NCBI GenBank assembly: GCA_958295495.1
Contig: OY282352.1
Span: 3,474,548-3,538,547, forward strand
Length of the DNA: 64,000 nucleotides
Reading direction: 5' to 3'
Source: an uncultured Latescibacterota bacterium
GTDB taxonomy: Bacteria; Latescibacterota; UBA2968; UBA8231
The notes beneath the pieces were generated by a model, which did no database searches, was not told the origin of the DNA, and saw only the letters and a list, made by a program, of their open reading frames with translations. How positions within the stretch are numbered: position 1 is the stretch's first letter; every line of letters begins with the position of its first letter. This document shows, piece after piece, positions 52,298 to 58,882 of this stretch. The position numbers and the translations under genes are program-made.

Positions 52298-52753
52298 GTG
52301 AGACGCGGCGAAACCGGCCGATACGAAACCACGATCGTTGGCGATGAGACAGTGCGGGCTTTCGTACCTGCGCCGCTTCCGCCCACGCCTGTGCTTCTGC
52401 AAGGACCGCTGGAGAAAGCATTGCTGGCGCTGGGCCGGTTAGACAGTTTCTCCGTGTTGCTGCCCGACGCTCACCTGTTCCTTCTGTTTCAGGAAGATCA
52501 GGCAAAGATACAACAGACAGGTCGTGCGGCGGGGTCGGCACTGCGCGTCCACCAAGCTTTGCAGGAGCACCCGATTGCATCGATCCAAGAACTTGCCAAC
52601 CGCACGGAACTCTCGGTCCCGGCGGTTACCGCCGGAATACAGATACTCGAACGGGTCGGAGTGGTGCGCGAATTGACGGGCAAGAAGCGGAACCGGCTTT
52701 TCGGTTATGAGCAATATCTTGCCATTCTCGGCGAGGGGACCGAATTACCATAA
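52298..52753 (+). CDS. Fic-derived protein lacking the catalytic core (internal deletion)
   Basis: 151 residues. The first 60 (MRRGETGRYETTIVGDETVR, then AFVPAPLPPTP and LDSFSVLLPDAHLFL) match the N-terminus of a common Fic subfamily. From about residue 62 (LFQEDQAKIQQTGRAAGSAL onward to GKKRNRLFGYEQYLAIL) it matches the C-terminal winged-helix end of the same subfamily. The roughly 200 residues in between, including the HPFxxGNGR motif and the SxxxE inhibitory helix, are gone. The joint preserves the frame. The GTG start has AAGGA upstream, so a short helix-turn-helix protein may still be made. Either a decaying gene or a DNA-binding by-product; no AMP transfer is possible. Confidence 0.8.
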   Translation: MRRGETGRYETTIVGDETVRAFVPAPLPPTPVLLQGPLEKALLALGRLDSFSVLLPDAHLFLLFQEDQAKIQQTGRAAGSALRVHQALQEHPIASIQELANRTELSVPAVTAGIQILERVGVVRELTGKKRNRLFGYEQYLAILGEGTELP

Positions 52754-52754
52754 G

Positions 52755-52769
52755 CCGACGCTGGTGGCG
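52755..52769 (+). repeat. 15-bp direct repeat, second copy
   Basis: CCGACGCTGGTGGCG directly follows the stop of the deleted Fic gene and is identical to 52138-52152 at the end of the ankyrin gene. The next bases are also loosely similar (TTTGAGC versus ATTGAAC). Confidence 0.55.
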
Positions 52770-52862
52770 ATTGAACGTGCGGACATGAGCGTTTGCGGCT
52801 TCATGGCTGAGTTCTGTTATTAGCGCATTCCAGCATAAACGCTAATCTGCAAACAAGGGAAC

Positions 52863-53978
52863 ATGAGGCATCCTGATATGCAGCTAACGCCAACCACCCC
52901 AACCGCGAAGCAAGTCCCGCTCCTGACCGCGGGTCAGATCGCCCAGTTCAAGCGCGACGGCTTCCTCGTGCTCCCCGCCGTGCTCGACCCCGAACTCTGC
53001 CGCCGTGCTAGGGACGAAATGTGGGCCGCGATTGCAACATACCTGCCCCGCATAAAGCGAGACGACCCCTCCACCTGGGAGCCGCTCACCAACGAAGAAA
53101 GCGCCGAGCTAAACGCGCAGCGGCCCGAGATCGGCGGCGACCCCTACTTCGCCGGCAACGGCCACCGCTTCTATGTCCGCAACGGCGCCGAACAATTCAT
53201 GCTTGACCTAGCCCCCCGAGCCTTGTGGCAAGTCGCCGAGCAATTGCTTGGCGCGGGCACGGTGGTGTGGCCCGCTGGAGAGGACGATTCCGGCATCACC
53301 ACGGGTCCGTGCTTTATGTGCGACGACGCAGTGGGAGGGCTGGCGACCCACTTGGGCAAACAGATCGAGAAGTGGCCAGAGAAGGGGTCCTTCACCACCG
53401 AGGAATCACTGCGCCTGCCCAAGACCGGCCCGGTGTGGCTCAACGGACAAGGGACGCGTGGCTTGTATTGCACCCTACCCAACAGCCCGTCTCCTGGCCC
53501 CGAGTACCGCGGCTCCCACTCCGACGGTGCCTGCTACGGCCGCTGGCGGCTGCAAATAGCGGCCTACATCGACGATCTGCTGCCCAACTCCGGCGGCTTC
53601 ACGGTCTGGCCGGGCAGCCACAGCCGGATCTGGCGCGAGCAGTGGCAGGCCTTCCTCGCCGGCGAAAAGCACACCGACAAACATCTGGCAGAACGCAAGG
53701 CCGGCGGCTACAGCGACCCCGTCATTCAGCGCATCAAGGTCGATACTCAGCCCTTCGATTGCCACGGCCCCGCCGGCACAGTGGTTTTGTGGCACACCAA
53801 AATTTTGCACATGGCTGGGCAGAATGTGTCTAACGACGTCATCCGCCAAGCGACCATCTACGGTTTCCTCAAAACGCCGGCATCCCTCCCCGATCCCCTA
53901 GTAGTGGACAACACCAACGGCGACATCTGGCGAGATTGGTCCGACGAAGTGCGCGCCATCGATGAGCACCAACAATAG
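52863..53978 (+). CDS. Phytanoyl-CoA dioxygenase (PhyH) family protein
   Basis: A 371-residue Fe(II)/2-oxoglutarate oxygenase. The iron-binding pair is in YRGSHSDGACYGRW (His-x-Asp, about residue 219). The distal His is in VVLWHTKILHMAGQNVS, and a 2-oxoglutarate-binding Arg is likely in VIRQATIYGF. FKRDGFLVLPAVLDPEL at the N-terminus is the usual PhyH opening. A ribosome-site tract (AAGGGA) precedes ATG 52863; ATG 52878 is also possible. Such genes are abundant in sponge- and soil-associated uncultivated bacteria, mostly of unknown substrate. A secondary-metabolite or lipid hydroxylase role cannot be distinguished. Confidence 0.9.
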   Translation: MRHPDMQLTPTTPTAKQVPLLTAGQIAQFKRDGFLVLPAVLDPELCRRARDEMWAAIATYLPRIKRDDPSTWEPLTNEESAELNAQRPEIGGDPYFAGNGHRFYVRNGAEQFMLDLAPRALWQVAEQLLGAGTVVWPAGEDDSGITTGPCFMCDDAVGGLATHLGKQIEKWPEKGSFTTEESLRLPKTGPVWLNGQGTRGLYCTLPNSPSPGPEYRGSHSDGACYGRWRLQIAAYIDDLLPNSGGFTVWPGSHSRIWREQWQAFLAGEKHTDKHLAERKAGGYSDPVIQRIKVDTQPFDCHGPAGTVVLWHTKILHMAGQNVSNDVIRQATIYGFLKTPASLPDPLVVDNTNGDIWRDWSDEVRAIDEHQQ

Positions 53979-53989
53979 CACCTTGTTTC

Positions 53990-54503
53990 CGCCTTGCCCA
54001 TGAAGAAACCGTCGGACTCTGGTGGTTCGACGAGTTGCGTTTCAACATCGCCTTGGGCGAGGACCGACGCGGGAGCGGATCGCTGGATGCGCTGCGGATT
54101 TCGCGCATGGTGCGCTTACCGCAGCTTTCCCGGTGCAGGGCAGTTTCTCGCGCAATTGCGGCGTCCGGACGCGACGATCGCAAGTCGGGGGTGTGCCGCT
54201 GCTCTTCTTCTGGGACGACCAACGCGGCCGCTACGTGTCCATTCTAAAGCGCGATTCCATGTGGTCATATACCCCCTGCTGTAGCAAAAGCCGAATACAA
54301 TGAATGCCGCTCCCTTGGGGTTCCAATGGCATCGTCGAGTTTACTCACCGTCTCCCCGAGTGGGAAAATCCGCACGGTCCCCAAGCGACGCCCATCCCGG
54401 TCCAACGCATCCTGCTCGCCTTGAAGAAGAGCGACGAAGAAATCCAAGCCATCTTGGAGCTGGAACAGACCGACGCTTGGCTGGATAGGAGCTTGGCGTG
54501 ATT
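53990..54503 (+). pseudogene. Decayed coding remnant, unknown family
   Basis: Three plus-strand pieces read like protein but lie in different frames. The first is EETVGLWWFDELRFNIALGE through LDALRISRMVRLP (54012-54120). The second is GGVPLLFFWDDQRGRYVSIL (54195-54250). The last is SNGIVEFTHRLPEWENPHG through AILELEQTDAWLDRSL (54304-54500). No start or ribosome site serves them all. The order suggests a single gene broken by at least two frameshifts and stops. I do not recognise the family; sugar-related or BNR-type proteins are a weak guess. Confidence 0.5.
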
Positions 54504-54721
54504 CGTCCAGTCAAACGTCGCTCCCATCACCAGTCCCAACGCGGCCGGCGAAGTCCTCTTTGTCCCCTGTTCAGATGCACCTCATTTTCCGTTGCCTCCA
54601 TCGAAGCCAAAGCGTCGGGCCGTCTGCCGCCTGTTTGGATAGATGATCTGCCATAGACGGTGTCGATTCGCTGACTTTGAAATTTTTCCGATATTTCTTA
54701 GGGCTTGTTTAAGCGGGAACC
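54504..54721. other. Intergenic, mostly featureless
   Basis: 218 bases follow the decayed remnant. A short sensible-looking stretch (NAAGEVLFVPCSDAHL) could be more of the same broken gene. The last 60 bases become AT-rich and lead to a promoter for the following small gene. Confidence 0.4.
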
Positions 54722-54760
54722 TTGACTTGATGGTTTGAGCATGGTACGCTGCAAGTACCA
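54722..54760 (+). promoter_or_regulatory. Sigma-70 promoter with overlapping inverted repeat
   Basis: TTGACT (54722-54727) and TACGCT (54745-54750) are 17 bases apart. A TGGTAC/GTACCA inverted repeat (54742-54747 and 54755-54760) covers the -10 and start point, a good place for a repressor site. The start codon of the small gene follows at 54780. Confidence 0.55.
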
Positions 54761-54779
54761 CTTGAGAAGGAGGCATACT

Positions 54780-55025
54780 ATGCTTGGGCTAAAAAAGGAA
54801 ATCGCCGCGTACGAACGCATGCGTGACGACCTCGAATTGGAGCACTTAGGCAAATGGGTCGTTGTGCATGACGAGAAACTCGCCGGGATCTATGACTCGT
54901 TTGAAGTGGCAGCCGACAACGCCGTACAGCGTTTCGGGCGCGGGCCGTACCTAATCAAACGAGTCGGACAACCACCGCTGACCCTGCCGGCTTCCGTGCT
55001 GTATAGTCCCTATGCCGACAACTAA
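54780..55025 (+). CDS. Small protein paired with retropepsin-like protease
   Basis: 81 residues, soluble. The central part, HLGKWVVVHDEKLAGIYDSF then EVAADNAVQRFGRGPYLIKR, matches small proteins (DUF5678-like) often found directly before bacterial retropepsin-like genes. The N-terminal KKEIAAYERMRDDLELEH is a charged helix. A very strong ribosome site, GAAGGAGG, sits 6 bases before the ATG. Its end overlaps the protease gene by 14 bases, so the two are coupled. Function unknown; a regulator, substrate or targeting subunit for the protease is possible. Confidence 0.75.
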   Translation: MLGLKKEIAAYERMRDDLELEHLGKWVVVHDEKLAGIYDSFEVAADNAVQRFGRGPYLIKRVGQPPLTLPASVLYSPYADN

Positions 55026-55470
55026 GTGCGGATTCGACGACCAAACGGGGCATTCCGGTCGGGACGCATTGGCACTCTACGGACCGACGCTGTTTGTCCA
55101 GATCGGCTTCGATCCGGCTTCCCGACCTATCGATGGCTCTAGCCTTAATTTACCACCTGCTAGGTATCCTGCTCTGGTGGATACGGGAGCGACGGAAAGC
55201 TGCATCGACTCCGCTCTCGCTCTTGTACTAAACCTACCTATTGTCGATAGGCAGCAAGTGGCCGGGGTCCACGGGGCCAATACAGTCAACGTTCATCTCG
55301 CTCAGCTTCATGTCCCGACCTTGAATTTTGCAGTATATGGTCGGTTTGCCGGGGTTCATCTACGCGCTGGAGGCCAGCCCCATTTCGCTCTTATCGGCAG
55401 AACTTTCTTGCAGAACTTTACCATGACGTATGAGGGTAGAACGGGGAACGTCATCCTCAGCAACGACTAG
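55012..55470 (+). CDS. Retropepsin-like aspartic protease
   Basis: 152 residues, matching a clan AA aspartic-protease monomer that would act as a dimer. The catalytic loop is ALVDTGATESCIDSAL (Asp about 57, DTG intact). The flap is GVHGANTVNVHL, and the second signature is FALIGRTFLQNF near the end, equivalent to the ILG-D/R helix of retropepsins. There is no signal peptide or fused partner. Bacterial members of this kind are poorly studied. It is coupled to the small gene upstream, and that two-gene arrangement probably acts as a unit. Confidence 0.85.
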   Translation: MPTTKCGFDDQTGHSGRDALALYGPTLFVQIGFDPASRPIDGSSLNLPPARYPALVDTGATESCIDSALALVLNLPIVDRQQVAGVHGANTVNVHLAQLHVPTLNFAVYGRFAGVHLRAGGQPHFALIGRTFLQNFTMTYEGRTGNVILSND

Positions 55471-55505
55471 ATTTCAAAGGAACCCACTACCATTCGCTGA
55501 ACGGC

Positions 55506-55535
55506 TTGACAGGTGCTAGCGGTTCCTTTTACTTT
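55506..55535 (+). promoter_or_regulatory. trp operon promoter
   Basis: A perfect TTGACA (55506-55511) is followed 18 bases later by TACTTT (55530-55535), a weak -10. Transcription would start at about 55543, practically at the ATG of the leader peptide, so that peptide may be translated from a leaderless start. A 9-bp inverted repeat (AAAGGAACC at 55476-55484 with GGTTCCTTT at 55521-55529) surrounds the -35; it may end the protease transcript or bind a regulator. Confidence 0.6.
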
Positions 55536-55543
55536 TGCTCGTT

Positions 55544-55624
55544 ATGAATTTTTCGCCCTATACTCGTCGCTGGTGGCGCACTTGGCATTGCCCGAACCGG
55601 GAGAGAGGTGCGTCCATCCGCTAG
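55544..55624 (+). CDS. trpL: trp operon leader peptide
   Basis: A 26-residue open frame with three Trp codons within five (YTRRWWRTWH). It lies immediately before an intrinsic terminator and the trpE(G) gene. Three Trp in 26 residues is far above expectation. Stalling of a ribosome at these codons when Trp-tRNA is scarce would free downstream RNA for an antiterminator. No ribosome site precedes the ATG, and the predicted transcription start is within a base or two of it, so leaderless translation is suspected. It is too short for standard gene finders. Confidence 0.85.
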   Translation: MNFSPYTRRWWRTWHCPNRERGASIR

Positions 55625-55661
55625 ACTGCGACGAGATGTTTTCAATCCAACGCGGACGCCC
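55575..55661 (+). promoter_or_regulatory. trp attenuator: alternative 1:2 and 2:3 RNA hairpins
   Basis: Segment 1, GGCGCAC (55575-55581), lies among the Trp codons and can pair with segment 2, GTGCGTC (55608-55614; 7 bp with one G-U). Segment 2 can instead pair through GCGTCC (55610-55615) with segment 3, GGACGC (55654-55659), which is the 5' arm of the terminator. The two are exclusive. A ribosome stalled on the Trp codons masks segment 1, so 2:3 forms and the terminator does not; with ample Trp, 1:2 forms and 3:4 terminates. Confidence 0.75.
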
Positions 55662-55681
55662 TCGGGTGTCCGCGTTTTTTT
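55651..55681 (+). terminator. Intrinsic terminator (attenuator) upstream of trpE(G)
   Basis: CGCGGACGCC pairs with GGTGTCCGCG (10 bp including one G-U, 4-base loop) and is followed by seven T. It ends 16 bases before the trpE(G) start codon, so it must be read through for the operon to be expressed. It is the 3:4 hairpin of the trp attenuator. Confidence 0.88.
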
Positions 55682-55697
55682 GTACTTGGAGAACGCC

Positions 55698-57878
55698 ATG
55701 ACCATGCACACGGAAACCTTTCGCACGGCCGGCCGCGTCGAAGTCAGGCGCGAGACCCGGCCGTTGCCCCTAGAGCAGCCGCTCGAGTCCCTGCTGGAGA
55801 GGCTCAACACCCACCGCGGCGCAGTCTTTGCCAGCGGGTACGAATATCCGGGGCGATACAGCCGCTGGGACATTGGCTTTGTCGATCCGCCGCTGGAGCT
55901 GGTGGCGCGCCAGCGCGACTTTGCCTTCCGGGCGCTCAACGCCCGCGGCCAAGTCCTGCTGGAGATCGTGCGCCGAGGGCTTACCGGGCACGAGCACTTG
56001 GCCGCGCTGGAGCTAGCCGATGGCCAGCTCAGAGGCGCGGTGGCGCAGATGCCCGAGTACTTCCCCGAAGAGGAGCGCTCCAAGCAGCCGACGATCTTCA
56101 GCGTCCTGCGCGCACTGGTGGCGCAGATGCGGGGCGCGGACGACGAGCACTTGGGATTGTACGGCGCGCTGGGCTACGACTTGGTGTTCCAGTTCGAGCC
56201 TATTGAGCTGCGCCACCCCCGCCGGGCGGACCAAGCCGATCTGCATCTGTTTTTGCCGGACGAGCTCGTAGTCGTCGATCACCGCAAGGAACAGGCCCAG
56301 CAGCATCGGTATGAGTTTGCCCTAGGCGGCCTGTCAACTGTGGGCATGGCGCGGGGCACGGAGCCAGTGCCCCGCGCCCCGGGTACGCCAACCGCGGTCC
56401 AATGCGACCACGCCCGCGGCGAGTACGCGGACAAGGTGCGCGAGGTCATTGCTGGCACCGAGCGCGGCGACTTCTTCGAGGTGGTGCCGAGCCAGGTACT
56501 CAGTGCCGGCTATGCCGGCAGCCCGCGCGCCCTCTTTGAGAACATTCGCCGCACCAACCCCAGCCCCTACGAGTTCCTCATCAACCTCGGCGGCGACTTT
56601 TTGATCGGCGCTTCGCCCGAGATGTTCGTGCGGGTCCATGGCTCGCAGGTGGAGACCTGCCCGATTGCCGGGACCATCCGCCGCGGTAAAACCACCATGG
56701 AGGACGCCGAGCAGATCCGCGACTTGCTCAACTCGAAAAAGGACGAGGCCGAGCTGAACATGTGTACGGACGTCGATCGCAACGACAAGGCGCGGATTTG
56801 CAAGGCCGGGTCGGTGCGCGTCGTCGGGCGGCGGATGATCGAACAGTACTCGCGGGTCTTTCACACCGTCGACCACGTCGTCGGCGAGCTGAAGGACCAC
56901 TGCGATGGCTTTGACGCCCTGCTTTCGCACCTGTGGGCGGTGACGCTCACCGGCGCGCCGAAACCAGCGGCCATGCAGAAAATCGAGGAGTTGGAAAACT
57001 CGGGGCGGCGCTGGTATGGGGGCTGCGTCGGCATGTTGCTCTTCAGCGGCGCGGTCAACACCGGAATCACCATTCGCACGGTACACTTAGAGGGCGGCAT
57101 GGCCAACGTGCGGGTCGGCGCGACCCTGCTGTGCGACTCCGACCCAGACGAAGAGGAGCGCGAGACTCGGGTCAAGGCCGAGGCTTTCATCAACGCGGTG
57201 ATGGGCACCAACGCGCTTGGGGCCGCGGCGAGCGCACCGATTGCGGCCACGGGCCGCGGCAAGCGGGTGCTCTTTGTGGATAACCGCGACTCTTTCGTCC
57301 ACACGCTCGGCGACTACGTGCGGCAAACCGGGGCCGAAGTGGTTACTGTGCGCGCCGAGCGGGCGCGCGACGGTAGCCGAGCGCGGGGCCTGCGCCGCCC
57401 GGAGCGCGTCTTTGCCGCGGTGAATCCGGACTTGGTCTTCATCTCGCCCGGCCCGGGGACGCCCGCGGAGTTCGGCGTGCCAACGCTGGTGAAGGAATGC
57501 GTCCGGCGCGCGTTGCCGGTCTTTGGCGTGTGCCTCGGGCTACAGGGCATTGTCCAAGCCTTTGGCGGCGAGCTGGGCGTCTTGTCCTACCCTATGCACG
57601 GCAAGGAATCGACGATCCGCTGCACACCCGCGGGCATCCTCGACGGCTTCCCCGCAGAATTCGTCGCCGGCCGCTACCACTCGCTCTACGCACGGCCGGA
57701 GAAGCTGCCGGCGTGCCTGCGAGTCTTGGCGCAGACCGACGACGGGGTCATCATGGCCGTGGAGCACCGCGAATTGCCGATAGCGGCCGTGCAGTTCCAC
57801 CCCGAGTCGATCTTGACGCTCAAGGACGATCTCGGCTTGCGGCTGATCTCCGAGGTAGTAGGGAAGCTGGCGCGATGA
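55698..57878 (+). CDS. trpE(G): Anthranilate synthase, fused TrpE-TrpG
   Basis: A 726-residue fusion that makes anthranilate from chorismate and glutamine, the first step of Trp synthesis. The TrpE part (residues 1-520) holds FFEVVPSQVLSAGYAG, NPSPYEFLINLGGDFLIGAS, CPIAGTIRRGKTTMEDAEQ, DVDRNDKARIC and LTGAPKPAAMQKIEELE. After a short linker, the glutamine amidotransferase part (about 530-726) keeps its nucleophile VFGVCLGLQG and QFHPESILT. This fused type occurs in rhizobia and some other bacteria. The start has GGAG 8 bases upstream; the longer open frame runs back into the attenuator. It is the first structural gene, under Trp attenuation. It overlaps the next gene by 4 bases. Confidence 0.95.
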   Translation: MTMHTETFRTAGRVEVRRETRPLPLEQPLESLLERLNTHRGAVFASGYEYPGRYSRWDIGFVDPPLELVARQRDFAFRALNARGQVLLEIVRRGLTGHEHLAALELADGQLRGAVAQMPEYFPEEERSKQPTIFSVLRALVAQMRGADDEHLGLYGALGYDLVFQFEPIELRHPRRADQADLHLFLPDELVVVDHRKEQAQQHRYEFALGGLSTVGMARGTEPVPRAPGTPTAVQCDHARGEYADKVREVIAGTERGDFFEVVPSQVLSAGYAGSPRALFENIRRTNPSPYEFLINLGGDFLIGASPEMFVRVHGSQVETCPIAGTIRRGKTTMEDAEQIRDLLNSKKDEAELNMCTDVDRNDKARICKAGSVRVVGRRMIEQYSRVFHTVDHVVGELKDHCDGFDALLSHLWAVTLTGAPKPAAMQKIEELENSGRRWYGGCVGMLLFSGAVNTGITIRTVHLEGGMANVRVGATLLCDSDPDEEERETRVKAEAFINAVMGTNALGAAASAPIAATGRGKRVLFVDNRDSFVHTLGDYVRQTGAEVVTVRAERARDGSRARGLRRPERVFAAVNPDLVFISPGPGTPAEFGVPTLVKECVRRALPVFGVCLGLQGIVQAFGGELGVLSYPMHGKESTIRCTPAGILDGFPAEFVAGRYHSLYARPEKLPACLRVLAQTDDGVIMAVEHRELPIAAVQFHPESILTLKDDLGLRLISEVVGKLAR

Positions 57879-58258
57879 TACGCATCTATGGAATCCGCGA
57901 GAAACTGAACCCGATCAAAGCCGAATTGTCGGACGTGATCAACGCCTGCATGGTCGAGGCCCTAGCCTTTCCCGCCAATAAGCGTGCCCATCGGTTCTTC
58001 CCGCTGGCAAAGGAGGATTTCTACTATCCAGCAGGGCGGACGGATGCCTATATCGCCATAGAGATCACTATGATGCAGGGCCGTTCGCAGCAAGCGCGCA
58101 AAAAGCTGATTCGCTTGCTGTTTGCGCGCATCAAAGAGCGGCTAGGCCTTGATCCAAGCGACGTAGAGGTCGTGATATTTGAGAGTCCGACCTGCAATTT
58201 CGGTTTTCGCGGCACGACCGGAGACGAGGCCGCGCTAGACTACAAAATCGACGTGTAA
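57875..58258 (+). CDS. Tautomerase superfamily protein lacking N-terminal Pro
   Basis: A 127-residue protein with the Tautomerase_2-type pattern: a first strand RIYGIREKLNPIKAELSDVI, a middle RTDAYIAIEITMMQGRSQQA, and an end SDVEVVIFESPTCNFGFRG. The family's catalytic Pro1 after the start Met is replaced by Ile (MIRIYG), so normal tautomerase chemistry is unlikely. The start overlaps the trpE(G) stop as ATGA, hence it is translationally coupled and genuinely part of the operon. Its place between anthranilate synthase and the second amidotransferase suggests a link with chorismate metabolism, but none is known to me. A cis-acting or binding role is possible. Confidence 0.8.
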   Translation: MIRIYGIREKLNPIKAELSDVINACMVEALAFPANKRAHRFFPLAKEDFYYPAGRTDAYIAIEITMMQGRSQQARKKLIRLLFARIKERLGLDPSDVEVVIFESPTCNFGFRGTTGDEAALDYKIDV

Positions 58259-58307
58259 GGCCCATTTTTTAGCGGTTGGTGGTTTTCTCATTTCGCATTG
58301 TACAACC

Positions 58308-58871
58308 ATGTTGCTGATACTTGATAACTACGACTCCTTTACCTACAATTTGGTGCATTATTTAGAGGAATTAGGGGCTGCAACCAAGGTCTTGCGCAGC
58401 GACGAATTGACGGTCGCCGCAGCGGTTGCGCTCGCGCCCGAGCGCGTCGTTATCTCGCCCGGTCCTGGCGGTCCAGACCAAGCTGGAATTTCGGGCGCAC
58501 TCGTCGAGCGGTTGGCCGGTGTGATTCCCATTTTAGGCGTGTGCTTGGGGCACCAAGCGATCGCCCAAGTTTGCGGCGGGCGCATCGTGCGGGCCGGCGA
58601 GATCGTCCACGGTCGCGCGACGCTGGTGCAACACGACGGCCGCACGCTCTTTGCCGGGTTGTCCAACCCGCTCGTCGCCACCCGCTATCACTCGCTGGCC
58701 GTCGAGCGAGCGAGTTTGCCCGAGTGCCTCGAAGTATCGGCCACGAGTGAGGATGGGACGATTATGGGGATTCGGCACCGGCGATGGCCCCTCGAAGGGG
58801 TGCAGTTCCACCCCGAATCGATCCTGACCATAGAAGGCAAACAACTACTGGCTAATTTTCTTTGCTTATGA
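58308..58871 (+). CDS. trpG: Stand-alone TrpG/PabA glutamine amidotransferase
   Basis: A 187-residue class I amidotransferase that supplies ammonia for anthranilate or aminodeoxychorismate synthesis. LILDNYDSFTYNLVHYL opens it, VISPGPGGPDQAG follows, the nucleophile is in ILGVCLGHQAIAQ (Cys about 79), and the His/Glu pair is in VQFHPESILTIEG. It is complete even though the same operon already encodes a TrpG domain fused to TrpE. It may serve PabB in folate synthesis or back up TrpE. The 49-base gap before it is larger than others in the operon. No pabB is in the window. Confidence 0.93.
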   Translation: MLLILDNYDSFTYNLVHYLEELGAATKVLRSDELTVAAAVALAPERVVISPGPGGPDQAGISGALVERLAGVIPILGVCLGHQAIAQVCGGRIVRAGEIVHGRATLVQHDGRTLFAGLSNPLVATRYHSLAVERASLPECLEVSATSEDGTIMGIRHRRWPLEGVQFHPESILTIEGKQLLANFLCL

Positions 58872-58882
58872 GGAGCGCGAGC

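Noticed and set aside
55513..55701. 62-codon ORF over the trp leader region
   Set aside because: It is in a different frame from both the Trp-rich leader peptide and trpE(G) and runs through the terminator; no domain.
57497..57874. N-terminal extension of the tautomerase-like gene by 126 codons
   Set aside because: It overlaps the TrpG domain of trpE(G) in another frame and reads as Arg/Pro-rich shadow sequence; the ATGA start at 57875 fits operon style and homology.
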